A stretch of DNA of 64,000 bases from Desmodesmus armatus (lineage: Eukaryota; Chlorophyta; Chlorophyceae; Sphaeropleales; Scenedesmaceae): contig VIIQ02000070.1 of assembly GCA_007449985.2 (NCBI GenBank), forward strand, positions 366,210-430,209, given 5' to 3'. A program made the position numbers and the translations under genes. This document shows positions 11,801-27,287 of this stretch, piece by piece. The notes under the pieces were generated by a model. That model did not search any database. It saw nothing but the letters and a program-made list of their open reading frames with translations, and had not been told where the DNA came from. Each line of letters starts with the position of its first letter. Position 1 is the stretch's first letter.

Positions 11801-14800
11801 GGGTAAACTTTACCTGAGTGTGTTGAGACGGACATGTCTGGTAGAATATCGGGCGTCTCTCTTACTTTACTTCGCAACTCTAAACTGAGGTGTACACCTC
11901 CTTCATGGCCTCTGTGCCCAAGCAGTTGTTAAAGAGGCCACCCGCGTTGGCGTGGGCTACTTCTTCAACATCTGCTTGGGCACAGAGACCACGCAAGAGG
12001 TGTACGCCTTCATGCACCCACCCTTTTTGGGGCAAGGCACGGGGGGGGGGGGGGGGGGCAAACCCCCACGGGCTGACCACACACAAAATGGCCGAGTAAA
12101 CCAGGCTGCCGGGAGCCCGAGGCAGAGCCTCACACCAATGAGGGACGCCTGCCTGACACCCCTTCTTCAGGAGGTGCCCAGCGCCCGGACCAAAGTCGCA
12201 TGGGAGCACCTACTCTGCGTGAGGACGTCCCAACCCAGCACTGCCTGCCGTTTGCGCAGGCGCAGCGGACGCGGCGAGGGTGAACTCAAATGAACCACGG
12301 GTCCAGGTGCGCGAAGAGTGGGTGCACAAGGGTGTACAACTCCTTCATGGTCTCTGCGCACAAGCAGATGTTGAAAAGGCCACCCGTGTTGAGTGGCGGC
12401 ATCTCCAACATCTGCTTGGGCGCAGAGACCATGAAAGTGGTGCACCACTTTGTGTACCAACTCTGCGTGGGGACGCAGCACCGCCAGCCGCTTCGGTGGG
12501 CTTTGAAGGCCCCTAGGTGTGCCCCTGGGGAGTAAGTGGGACGCGAGAGCCGTTGCCTTACCCCTCAAGCATGCATGTGATAAGCCATCCATAAATATGC
12601 AATGCCAATGGGAGAAATCCTTTGGCGTTACGATCTCAAGGGTGTGTATTGGAACATGTCTCTTTCTCTCTCTTTCAAAGGTGCGCGAAGAGTGGGTGCA
12701 CGAAGGCGTACACGTCCTTCATTGTCTCTGTACCCAAACAGATGTTGAACAGGCCACCTCGATGCAGGTGGACTGTTCAACATCTGCTCCGGCACAGAGA
12801 GCATCAGGGGTGTATGTCTTCGTGCAGCAACTCTGCGTGAAGACGTCCCCACGCAGCACTGCCAGCTGCTTGATATTGTTGGAAAGATGATATCTTGCAG
12901 CAGATACGAAAAGACGTCCACAAAGGGTGGAAGAATTTTAGTAACTGCTGTGACGAACCTCACCAGCGTCAAGAATATTACTTGACCGCCGCGCGCGCTT
13001 GCGAAGGCGCGCAGGCACGGCGAGGGTGGGCTCAACTCGACTACGGGTGGCAGGACTCAAACACATGTTGCGTGTAATAAATAAATGAATAATAAACAAA
13101 ATAATAAATAATAATGAATAAAGAAATATAAAATAGTGGTCCTGCACCAGCACCCTCGGCAACAAGCAAGGCACAGGCACCACAGGCACTCACGTTCTGC
13201 CACGCCCGCTCTGCACACCCACGCAGTGCTTGCCGCAGGCTTTGCCTACTAGGGTTTGCCAAACTGCCCCGAGGCTGACCAGCAGTATTATATGTGAGGT
13301 GAGCACAAGCACGCGTCTTTTGCGATTGAACAAACACAAACACGGATATGGACATATGGAAGCATTACTGGAACAATCCCCGATGCAAGCAGTGCGCATG
13401 CCTAGCAGCAGTACACCCCGTCGGCTCACCATTGGCCAGCACAGGGATGCGCAGGGCCTTCCGCACAGCAGCAATAGACTCCCAGTCAGCACGGTGAGCA
13501 GCATGGTCCTGAGAAAGAGTGTGAGGGGCAGGCATGCAGGAAGAAGCATATGTCAGGCCAATCCTGTGTCTTTAGCTGTACAGCAGACAGCCATACCTCC
13601 CAGTCAGCACGTTGCGCGGCATGGTCCTGCGGGGGTGTGTGAGGAGCGGGTGGGAGGCAGGTATGGCAGGTAGCATGCATGCCAAAGAATCGATCAATGT
13701 TACACTGTAGATATGAAGCTCAGGAGCTCCTGATTCCCAGTCAGCACGGTGCGCGGCATGGTCCTGCAGGAGGGTGTGCGGAGCGTGTAAGGCGCAGACA
13801 TGGCAGGGAGAAGCACATCGCAGGTGCGCGTGGCTGTACACCAGACAATCATCAATGCCGCTGCAGCACATGCACCTCTGCAAGAGCTTTGTCAACTGCT
13901 GCGTCCACTGAAACAAAACCTGGCAGGAATGTGACAATTGTTCGTGGACGTAGCAACCCGACGCCCGCCCAAACGATGTGTTCGCACCTTCATGTCTCGC
14001 GTGCGACCATGGATGGCCAGCAGGCTCGCCCCGGCCTCCTGCAGCATCTGCGCATACTGTATCGTCGTCTGCAGCTCGGGAAATAGCCGAATCTTCACAG
14101 AAACCGGCGTTTTGAGCCGCGTTGCTGCTGCACTGACCAGCTGCTGCACTAGTTGCAGGTTTTCCATGAGGAAGGCACCGTAGTAGCCACGCTTGGCGAT
14201 GCGCTGGGGGCAGCCCAGGTTCAGATCGATGTAGTCGCAATGGTCCTGCAGGTATAGTATGGTGTGGTGTAGAATGATGTTGGGGTGAGAGGTGTCGTTT
14301 TTCACTGGGATGGTTGTACTGAGCTGCTGGCCAGGCCAGGAAACACCAAGCATTGCTGTGAGGCATAGCAAAGCTACTAAGTGGAGTGTGCCATGGGAGC
14401 CACGCTTGGCGATGCGCTGGGGCCATCCCAGGTTCAGGTCGAAGTAGTCTGCATGGTCCTGTAATGTGAAAAGGACACAGAAGCTGTGCGTGTGTTTGGT
14501 TGTTGTTGTTGGCATTTGAGGAGTTGTTTGTGTGAGGGGGGTGGGGGGATGCGCGAGCCTGCTTCCTGCTGATGTGCACAACGCCTGCACAACTGCTGCC
14601 CCCCCCCCCCCGGCCAAATCATGCACCCGCACCCACACCTGCACCAGCAGCACCGTTAGCCTATCCAGGCGTCTCACCTGCACCAATGCTGCTGATGCCA
14701 CACCTGCATAACTGCACAACTTCTCATATCCCCCCCCCTCCCAGGCGCGCACGAACGAACCAATCTGCCCGCACCCGCACCCGCACCGGCACCGCTCGCT

Positions 14801-15583
14801 CCTGTACACAGCAGGCGCCTCACCTGTACCAACGCTGCTGATGCTACAAACACATCTGGGTCATTTGCACAGAACTGCACGAACAAAGGCCTGTCCCCTT
14901 CGCAGGTGGTGAAGTGCTCCGACCTGCACAGCACAGCATGGCACAGCACAGCGCAGCGTGGCGGAGCACAGCCATTGTTGCTTCTTGGTTATTTGTGCCG
15001 TCGTGCAGCTGCTGCTGGTGGTGGTGGTGGCACTGCTGCTGTGCTAGTATACATCAGCCAGCACACATACAGACCAGCTGCACTTGCTGGTACTTGCCAA
15101 CTGCGGGGCTGGTGTGGCTGTCCTCTGCTTCCTCAGCATTCTAGCCTGGTCTGGTTTCACACATACGCTGGTTACTGGCATGTGCTATGTGCACAGCAAG
15201 TACTGCAGCTGCTTCTGAAGTTCAACATATGATTCCGCTGCTGCACAGATTGTGCCTGGCACAGCCCCTTATGAGACATTGAGGTGCTGCACACCTGTAG
15301 TGCACATGCTCCAGGAACAGGCGTGCATGCAGCATGGGGGTGTACGCTGCTTGGGCGCCGTGAGCTCGACACAGCATGCGGAAGGGCAGCTCTGACTGCA
15401 GCACACACATACGTACAACATGCAGGACGGGGTGATGTTCAAAGCATTGTGAGACACACCCCTTTGGGTTTCAAGGCCTTGTGGTGGCACTTTATGCTTG
15501 AGGCTTATACTCGTAAGGAGCGTATGCGGGGTGCAGGATGCTGGGCAGCTTGATTGTGTTGTCGCTGTGCTGCTACTGACGCG

Positions 15584-15622
<39 letters not shown>

Positions 15623-16125
15623 GCGAAGTTCAGCCGTATGTTGGGCCGTATGCGTGTGCTATCATTAGGCTGCTTACAAAACCCTCAGCAGGTTGCAAGC
15701 ATCTTAGCATCACATTATAGCAGCGCCAGCATGTGAACAGCACACTGCCAGAAGGGTGCAGGGGGGGTTGGTGGTTGACAGATTGTGCTGCAGCAACCTA
15801 CCTGATCCACCATGGGTGCTACGTGCCACTGCGGACTGCCCAGGCTCCTGAAATGAGCCCAAGCACGCTCTACATGCGCATCAAGAGCCTCTGGGCTTGA
15901 TAACAGCCCTGTGCTTTGCTGCAGTTCACCATCAGCAGCTGCTGCAGTTGAACCCGCCGTGCACGCTGCCTCTGCTGCCGCAACCGTCATAGTGCTGATA
16001 GATACGCTGGCAAATGTTTCGAGTACTATCTGCCGACTGTGGAGAACTTTGGCAAAAGCAGCTGGGCCAGCAGCAGCACAGGAGGTCAAGGCTGGTGAGA
16101 CCAGAAAGCCACAAACACGCTGCAT
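8300..16125 (-). CDS. DUS1: tRNA-dihydrouridine synthase, DUS1 (16/17)-type
   Basis: FMN-dependent reduction of uridine to dihydrouridine in the tRNA D-loop. Nine exons stay in phase: 15802-16125, 15295-15395, 14824-14923, 13988-14245, 13430-13508, 11210-11334, 10575-10691, 10037-10129 and 8300-8707 (stop), about 534 residues. Family signatures in order are APMVDQSELPFRMLCR, AYTPMLHARLF, RPLFVQFCANDP, DYIDLNLGCPQRIAKRG with the catalytic Cys (about residue 195), SVKIRLFP, LAIHGRTRDMK, IPVLANGDVR and ADGVMSAEPLLMNP. The C-terminal extension (exon 9) is Ala/Gln/Glu-rich. The ATG at 16125 gives an Ala-rich leader that may be a targeting peptide, but the ATG at 15990 is an alternative. Seven exons have partial copies of their edges in the adjacent introns. 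DUS1 and DUS1L are the closest families; DUS2 and DUS3 fit less well because of the MVDQSELPFR motif. Confidence 0.92.
8708..9305 (-). repeat. Exon 9 edge copies of DUS in poly-G/poly-C sequence
   Basis: Three partial copies of the exon 9 start (coding for ELRELV-ASGRDYSV) lie upstream in gene sense, at about 8850-8912, 9060-9115 and 9240-9302, each after an acceptor AG. They are separated by long G runs on the plus strand (longest about 8770-8823), which are C runs in the sense strand and extend the pyrimidine tracts. The only copy that reads on into PVPKIPERKLKAME is the true exon, ending its acceptor at 8708. Confidence 0.8.
9371..9548. repeat. Fold-back element, direct-direct-inverted
   Basis: Two direct copies of a roughly 54-bp unit (9371-9424 and 9432-9486) are followed, after 8 bp, by an inverted copy (9495-9548). 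The unit begins TTGCATCACCTCTCAGTCAG and ends CATCAGCTTAG. Copies 2 and 3 can pair over almost their full length. It lies in DUS intron 8. Confidence 0.85.
9896..10262 (-). repeat. Edge copies of DUS exon 8 on both sides of the exon
   Basis: The true exon is 10037-10129. Upstream in sense, about 10205-10262, is a copy of its 5' part with acceptor (GFLGDFTDIRAHMYTL). Downstream, about 9897-9940, is a copy of its 3' part with donor (coding for the EAIQKLRQL region in a disturbed frame). Confidence 0.75.
10760..10825 (-). repeat. Partial upstream copy of DUS exon 7
   Basis: After an acceptor AG it repeats the exon 7 start (ATTLAPPEGLRMCG), then diverges. The true exon 7 (10575-10691) continues as EEYLQWCEKHPTHMRMVRGH. 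Confidence 0.75.
11458..11515 (-). repeat. Partial upstream copy of DUS exon 6
   Basis: Repeats the acceptor and first codons of exon 6 (GDVRCLDEAQPLMAAT) and then loses frame. The true exon is 11210-11334 (GDVRCLEEARALMAATGADGVMSAEP). Confidence 0.75.
12010..12215 (-). mobile_element. SINE-like dispersed repeat, copy 1
   Basis: Shares long blocks with the sequences at 26493-26725 and 58850-59020: a (T)n/G-rich end, a block CTGACCACACAC, CGAGGCAGAGCCTCAC, and GGAGGTGCCCAGCGCCCGG followed by ACCAAA and GCATGGGAG. The T run at the left end fits a poly(A) tail of a minus-strand element. The tRNA-like head seen in the 26.6-kb copy is absent here, so this copy is 5'-truncated. Confidence 0.6.
12545..12650 (+). 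repeat. Dispersed repeat of about 105 bp, copy 1
   Basis: Reads GCCGTTGCCTTA, CAAGCATGCAT, GGGAGAAATCC, GGCGTTACGATC and AGGGTGTG in order. The same blocks in the same order occur at 24648-24755. It sits between two of the palindromic units. Confidence 0.6.
13074..13136. repeat. AT-rich tract in DUS intron 5
   Basis: About 60 bases of almost pure A/T (TAATAAATAAATGAATAATA type) in an otherwise GC-rich region. It follows a TTTGAGTCC-containing segment on the minus strand and may be the tail of an old retroelement; the evidence is weak. Confidence 0.5.
13595..13770 (-). repeat. Two upstream partial copies of DUS exon 5
   Basis: The copies, with acceptor at about 13598-13629 and 13735-13768, code for DHAA(Q/H)RADWE and then diverge. 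The true exon 13430-13508 continues as SIAAVRKALRIPVLAN. Confidence 0.8.
14388..14460 (-). repeat. Upstream partial copy of DUS exon 4 with the catalytic Cys replaced
   Basis: After an acceptor AG it codes for DHADYFDLNLGWPQRIAKRG, against DHCDYIDLNLGCPQRIAKRG in the true exon (13988-14245). The essential Cys is Trp, and the copy diverges soon after. A 3'-edge copy of exon 3 (ASAALVQ plus donor) lies at 14672-14699. Confidence 0.8.
15584..15621. repeat. (CTG)n microsatellite
   Basis: About 12 uninterrupted CTG/TGC triplets in DUS intron 1. Confidence 0.9.
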
Positions 16126-17357
16126 TTGCCCGCAACCTATACTGAAGTGGTATTTTTGAACAGCTGGGATGTGCTTTCTGTTTGGTACTTGGCTAGTCAC
16201 ACTTTGAAGGGCAGCCTGTGCAACTGGAAGGGCAACTTGCCCTTGCCCGGGGCAGGGGCATCGTCGCTGGTGCGGATCTGCGCTGGCAGCATAGGCTGAA
16301 GCAGAGCCATGAGCACTTCAAGAAAGGGCACATGCATGTCCCCAGGGAACTTGTGTCAAGACTCAGGAGTTTACAGAGGACTCCGTCATTGCAGGGCATG
16401 CCAGCCTGGCTTGCCATGCCTGTGCGCATTGCAAGTGCAACTGAACACACAATCACTTGCTGCTGCCATCCAGTCACCCACTTACCCTTGAAGGAAACAC
16501 ACCACACCATTACCATGCCACCAACACAGATTGCAAAATGACCACCATGTACCGTGACCAGCAGGCGTAGAGAGGGGCCAAGACCTCTCCAAGCGAGGGC
16601 GGACACTCCTTGTAACAGCAGCACCACAACAGCAGCTTCCCAGTTGCTTCTTGTACATAACATTTGCTTACAAACACACCAACGTCCTCAACTGCAAGGC
16701 TGCTGCAACTGTCATCACCACTGCATGCAGTACAGCAACCAGTCATCCTCTTCCCAAGCACCCACCCAATACATCCCAAAGTATTGGACACTGTCTCACT
16801 GCAACTGCCCACATTGCAACTGCCCACACAAAGCGCCAACAGATACCAAGCCTCAACTGTGAGTAACCCGCTTCTGCAGCAACTGCAACTGTCCAGCTCA
16901 GCAATCCCGCCCTCAACCAAAGCTCCCTCATCATCCCACCAGCAGGCATGCCACCTGCAGGTCCAGCAGTGTCAACACCCTGCAGCGGCACGCACACAAC
17001 ACAAGCCATGATGACACGCTGCTGATGTTTGAACGAACAAGTAGACTGCTGTCATGTAGTGCAAGTCCACACATGGTGTTCCATCACTGTCACCACATGT
17101 TAGGCATAACCCTACCTGCCACCACCCCTCAGCAAAGGCCCCTACTCCAGCTGCCCTACTGCACAACCATTACGCTAGCACAGCACCTCTGATGACTTTC
17201 AGCTGCAGCCTGTAGAGCCCCTTACCTTCACAAATGATTCATGTGGCACATGACACCTCCTGCCTGCGACTGAGTAAGGGCTGACCCTGCCAGCCACCCT
17301 GTTGCACACAGTGCAGCAGTGCCACTGTCTGTAACAGTACAGGCACCACTGCCAGCC
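16126..17357. other. Intergenic region between DUS and the F-box gene
   Basis: Lies upstream of the DUS start and downstream of the F-box stop, both genes on the minus strand. It has short ORFs in all frames but none with splice-supported coding or a recognisable domain. A TTACA (TGTAA on the minus strand) occurs near 16668, which is rather far from the F-box stop. Confidence 0.45.
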
Positions 17358-22294
<4,937 letters not shown>

Positions 22295-22747
22295 GCTGCT
22301 GATACTCCTGCTGCTTTCCTGTGTATGAGTCAGGTCCTAAGACGTCTGCTGCTGATGACTCCAACGGACAGCCGTCCTGAAATCGGGCTGTAGGGGTGGA
22401 GCTGGAAAGCTCAACTATGACGCTGCTGCTGCCACAGAGACCTTGTTGCCAAGACGTTCGTCCTGTCCGCGTAACACGAGCAAGCGCTATGTTACGTAAG
22501 TACGTGATGAGCGCCAAGCGGTAGTAGAATGGGGCAGTGAACCCCCGAACTTGTAGAAACAGTAGTTGATGGCAGATGGTTGCACACTGACCACAAGCTT
22601 GATCAGACCGGGATAACGTCCGATTCACGGCCTTCAAACCACCCAGATCAACTGAAATGCCAGACAAGTGGCATTTTCCCGGTCGAGATGCCATTGGGTA
22701 CAGTACTTGTGATCTGACATGTTGACTAAGCGCCAGCTAGGACGACG
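22295..22747. promoter_or_regulatory. Divergent intergenic region, F-box gene / HIBCH-like gene
   Basis: 453 bp separate the two start codons, which point away from each other, so both promoters should lie here. No TATA-like motif stands out. An open minus-strand frame extends upstream of the F-box ATG, so the F-box N-terminus could be longer. Confidence 0.5.
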
Positions 22748-25700
22748 ATGCATCAAGTCAATTTCAGCCAAATCCACTCACCGTCCCATAATACACCCTT
22801 TCAAACCCTACACAGTCAAACTCAGCCCCTCATGCTGCAGGCAGCAGCAGCCCGTGCGCCGCACCTGTCCAAGCTCTGTACCAGTATGCGCCGCTGCAGC
22901 CCTGCCGCAACAACAGCAGCTGCTTCTGCCACGATGTCAGCTTCCTCTCTTCCCGCCAAAAATCTTGATACCGAAGTCAAGGTCAGCACAAGTCCTGCAG
23001 GCTTAGGCAGAATCACGCTGTGCAGGGAGCGTCAGCTGAATGCCCTAGGTGCCGTGCATGTTGAGGTGCTGAGGCAGCAGCTCCTGGACTGGTCACAGCT
23101 TGAATCTGGTGTCAGCTGCGTGTTGCTGGACAGCAATAACGACAGGAGCTTCTGCTCAGGTGGGCCCAGGGCGCGAGAGGTGGCGGACACAATGCTAGGG
23201 CCTCAGGTTGACGGGGGGTACGGGTGTGTGGTGGTGGGGGGGGGGGCAAGCCAGCCGTATCCTCTGTGTATGGGTTGACACATCAAGGTCTGTGCCATGC
23301 CATGCCGTGCCGAGCTATGCCCTGCCACAACATGACATGATGCTTGCATGCATGCCGGCCCCACCCAGCGAACTGCCGTGCCATGCTGTGCTGTGCAGGG
23401 GTGATGTCAAGGCAGCTCGTCAGGCTGTGCTGGACCAGCCGTATGTTGATGCACCACCAACAGGGCACCACATACACAGGGTAAGACCACACGGGCTAGG
23501 GCATCACTTACCAGAAGACTGACACGTCATGCTTTGCCAACTTGCGTCGCAGGTTGGCAGCGCCCCCGACGTTTTTTATTGTCTGGGTCAGCGCGGTTTG
23601 TGTCTTGCTGTGTCTGCGGTTGAGCCCTGTGCCCTCTGGATTGTGTGTGTCTGTGTTGCGTTCTTCCCGCGTTCAGCACGCTGCAAAGGCTACTCCTTCA
23701 GGTTGAAGCCACTTTTTCCCTTGGCACTGCAGTGTCCAAGTCAGGGTACATCACCATGTCTACACTTTCTACCCTGCTGGGTCTGATGTTCACCCTCCAG
23801 CCTGTGTGCCTGTGTGTTGTTGGCTGCAGGTGTTTGGGGCAGAGTACAGCACATCTACTCCACCCCCTCCCCTCCTCCTTTTCCTCTGTCACCCTTGTGT
23901 TTGAGCAATACACCACCCACACAGCATCACCTACACTGTGTGTTGTTGGCTGCAGGTGTTTGGGGCAGAGTCCAGCACAGTGCTGCTCACAGCAGCACAC
24001 CCCAGCCTTGTGGCCTGCTGCCAAGGCATATGGATGGTGAGGACAGATTCCCCTTGGTGCACTTTATGCTTTGCTGTCTGCACGAGCCACTATATAGTAT
24101 TGCCAATATATTTGCAAATGTATGTGTCATGTGTGATTGCAGAGCACCACAGCGCATGGCTTGATTGTGGCCCACAATGGCATGCATGCATGGTGTGTGT
24201 TTGAATGGGGCTGAGTGTTGCTGAACAGAGGCGGTGACTGATACATTGCATGGTCAGCACCTCTCGCCACGCTACCCCAGCCACTCCTACAAAACTCTTA
24301 GAGTTGCAGGTGTAGCATGCAGCAGGTGCTCGTGCATGCAGAGTCAAAGTACACTGTGTGTGTGAGAGGCAGCATCTGCTGTCTTTTCCTGCGACCTGTT
24401 TTGTACGCGCTCACCTCACTCTGACCTGCCATGTCCTGCCATGCAGGGTTTAGGGTTTGGAATCGCTGGCTATGCCCCTTACCGGATCGTCAGCGACGGC
24501 ACCATCTTTGCCATGCCAGAGAATGCCATAGGCCTGTGGCCTGATGTGGGCTTTGCATTCAAAGCGGCACATATGGCGGACCATGCTGGGCTACTGTTGG
24601 GCCTTTCGGGGTAAGCTAGGCTGGCCAGCATGCACGACATGATGCCGCGAGTGCCGTTGCCTTAGCCGTTGAGCATGCATTTTGTGAGCCGTCCTCAAAG
24701 GAAGCGAGGCCAAAGGGAGGAATCCCATGGCGTTACGATACAAAGGAGGGTGTGCGGTACAAAGGGGGTGTAGGCAGTAGTAGTATAGGCAGTAGTAGTA
24801 TAGGAGTCTTCTATGCCAGCTGATGCACTGCAGTCTGCGTATGGTACACCTCTGAGTAAGTCATGGCATTGCACTTTGTCCATCAGCGAAGCGAATCATG
24901 ATTATTGATCTGATTTAATCTGAGTAAATATGTAATTATTATACATATTATCTATAATCATAATATCTAAATATCATAATATAGTAAAATTGCTGTGTCG
25001 TCAGGGTGACACCATGTGTGTCCGCGCGCCTCTGTTGAGGGGTGCTCATCTCCGCTGCAAAGCTCAGCAAATGGCAGTTTGGCAGTCTCTAACACTATAT
25101 GTGATCTAAATGGTGGTGTGTTTGACTCGTGATTGTACATGTGTCGTGCTGCAGTGTGCGCATCACCAGCCCGTCAGACCTGCTGCACTACGGCATCGCC
25201 TCACATTACATGCCACAGGAGCAGCTGCAGGTAAAATGTTTGGAAGGGACGGGGGAGGGGGTAGAGGAGGGACAACAGGGCGGGGGGAGGGGGGCGGGTG
25301 GGGAGGGGGGGAGGGGGGGTGCTTGGTCAAGTTTGAGTGCATCCTGCATGCATCTGCTCCTGCAGTTGCTTCCTTGCAAGCTCTTGCAAACACCTGAGTC
25401 TGAACATGCTGTGCTGCCGCCAGATGCACCAATCAGTTTCAACACTTCTCCCCTTAAGCTCCAGGTCAGCACTTACGACAACACAGGTTGGGCGATCGCT
25501 TTTGCTGTGCCACCTTTCACAGACAACTTGATGCCAACCAGTCTTTGCTGCAGCAGCTTCTACAGCAGCTGCTACAGCAGTACAGCACGCCCCTGACAAC
25601 CAAAAACACAGCCTGAGCTTGCGTTCGCTTTTGCTGTGCCACCTTTCACAGGCGTTCAAAATGACCTAGCCGCTAGGTTGGACGGTCCACCCCTTCTTCA

Positions 25701-27246
25701 CTGCAGCAGCTGCTACAGCAGTACAGCCACCTTTCACAACCACAAAACGGCGATTGCTTTTGCTCTTGCTGCACCACCTTTCACATGCATTGAGGACCGC
25801 TGCACCACCTTTCACATGCATTGAAGGACGACTTGGCAACCAACCCCTCATCCCTGCAGCAGCTGCTGCAGCAGTACAGCCAGCCTCTCACAACCACACA
25901 CCGTCTGCTTTTGCTTTTTGCCGCACCCCTTGCCCTTGCTTCACAGGCATTCCAAACAGACTTGGCTTCCAACCCGTCCTTGCTGCTGCAGCTGCTGCAG
26001 CAGTACAGCCGGCCCCCTCCTGACAGCCCAGGGCCCTTGCAGCGGCTCATGCAGGTGGTGGGACCCCACTTGGATGCGTTGGTGGCCAGCTACCACACAG
26101 CAGGCTGTGAGGAGCTGCAGGCACTGCACAGGCTGGTGCAGCAGCTGCAGCAGGTGTGTGTGGCGCTGTGAAGGGTGGGTGAGAGGGGGGGGGGGTAAGG
26201 AGTGCGCTGGCTTACGGTGGATATTGCAGGTGCGGTCGCATCCTGTGATGCAAGTGACCAACCCGGTGCACCACGGTAATGCCCCTGATAGCCCAGGGCC
26301 CCTGCAGCAGCTGATGCAGGCGGTGGGACAACATCTGAATCAGCTAGTGGCCGGCTATCATACAACAGGCTGTGAGGAGCTGCAAGCATTGCATAAATTC
26401 GTGCACCAGCTGCAGCAGGTATGTGTGTTTGTGGAAGAGTGTAGGGGGAGGGGGTGAAATCGCTGGCCCATGGTGAGAGTTGCATGTGCTGTTTTTTTTG
26501 GGTTTTACCAGGGGGGGCGTAATCCCACTGGCTGGCCACACACAGCGCAATCAGGCGAACCCAACTGCCGGGGACCCGAGGCAAAGCCTCACCAATGAAA
26601 TCGCCTGACACCCCTATACCAGGAGGTGCCCAGTGCCCGGACCAAAAGGCATGGGAGTTGAACCCACACACCTCCTCGGTGTGCTACAGCGACTGCCAGC
26701 GCAGCGCAACCATGCACACCCGACCAGTATCCACTGGCCGCCCCAATAAAGGAGTCTAGGATCGATGGGACCAACAACACGTAGAGAGACCAACATGCAA
26801 CCGTTGCCAGCTGCACTTGCTGTGACTTGGCTGGACGCTGCTGCATACTGCTGCTGGGCACACTGCTCTTCGCCAGGCAGGTGCTGTTGCATCTTGTGAT
26901 GCAGATTGACAACCCAGTGCACCATGGTTGAGCAGCCAGCTTGAGGTATACTGCTGCTCCTGAGGTGGTCAGATAGCTGCTAAGTGGTGCTGATCAAGGG
27001 CGCTGGTGGTTTACATCAACCATGCCATACAAGCAACACAGTCTACATAGCTGCGGCTCCAACAACCTACAGCTGTAGCTTTTACTTCCCGCATGCATCA
27101 GCTCAAGTAGCACTTTCGAGGTGTGCCATTGCTGCTGCTGGAGGTGCCCACATTGAAAGCCAAGGACCACCAAGCAGGCAGCTGTAATTGTTACTTCATC
27201 GCATGCATCAGTTCATGCAGCATTTTTGCTCCAAGTTGTTGTTAAA

Positions 27247-27287
<41 letters not shown>

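Larger units (their letters stand above)
11885..12845. repeat. Three palindromic units, each an imperfect hairpin
   Basis: Units at about 11890-12006, 12318-12457 and 12695-12820 each carry a left arm (TCCTTCATGGTCTCTGCGCA then AAGCAGATGTTGAA) and an inverted right arm (TTCAACATCTGCTTGGG then CAGAGACCATGA). The arms are about 45-60 bp, with loops of roughly 20-25 bp containing a short GCCACCCGCG-like segment. Units 2 and 3 are preceded by the same GTGCGCGAAGAGTGGGTGCAC stretch. All lie in DUS intron 5. Confidence 0.75.
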
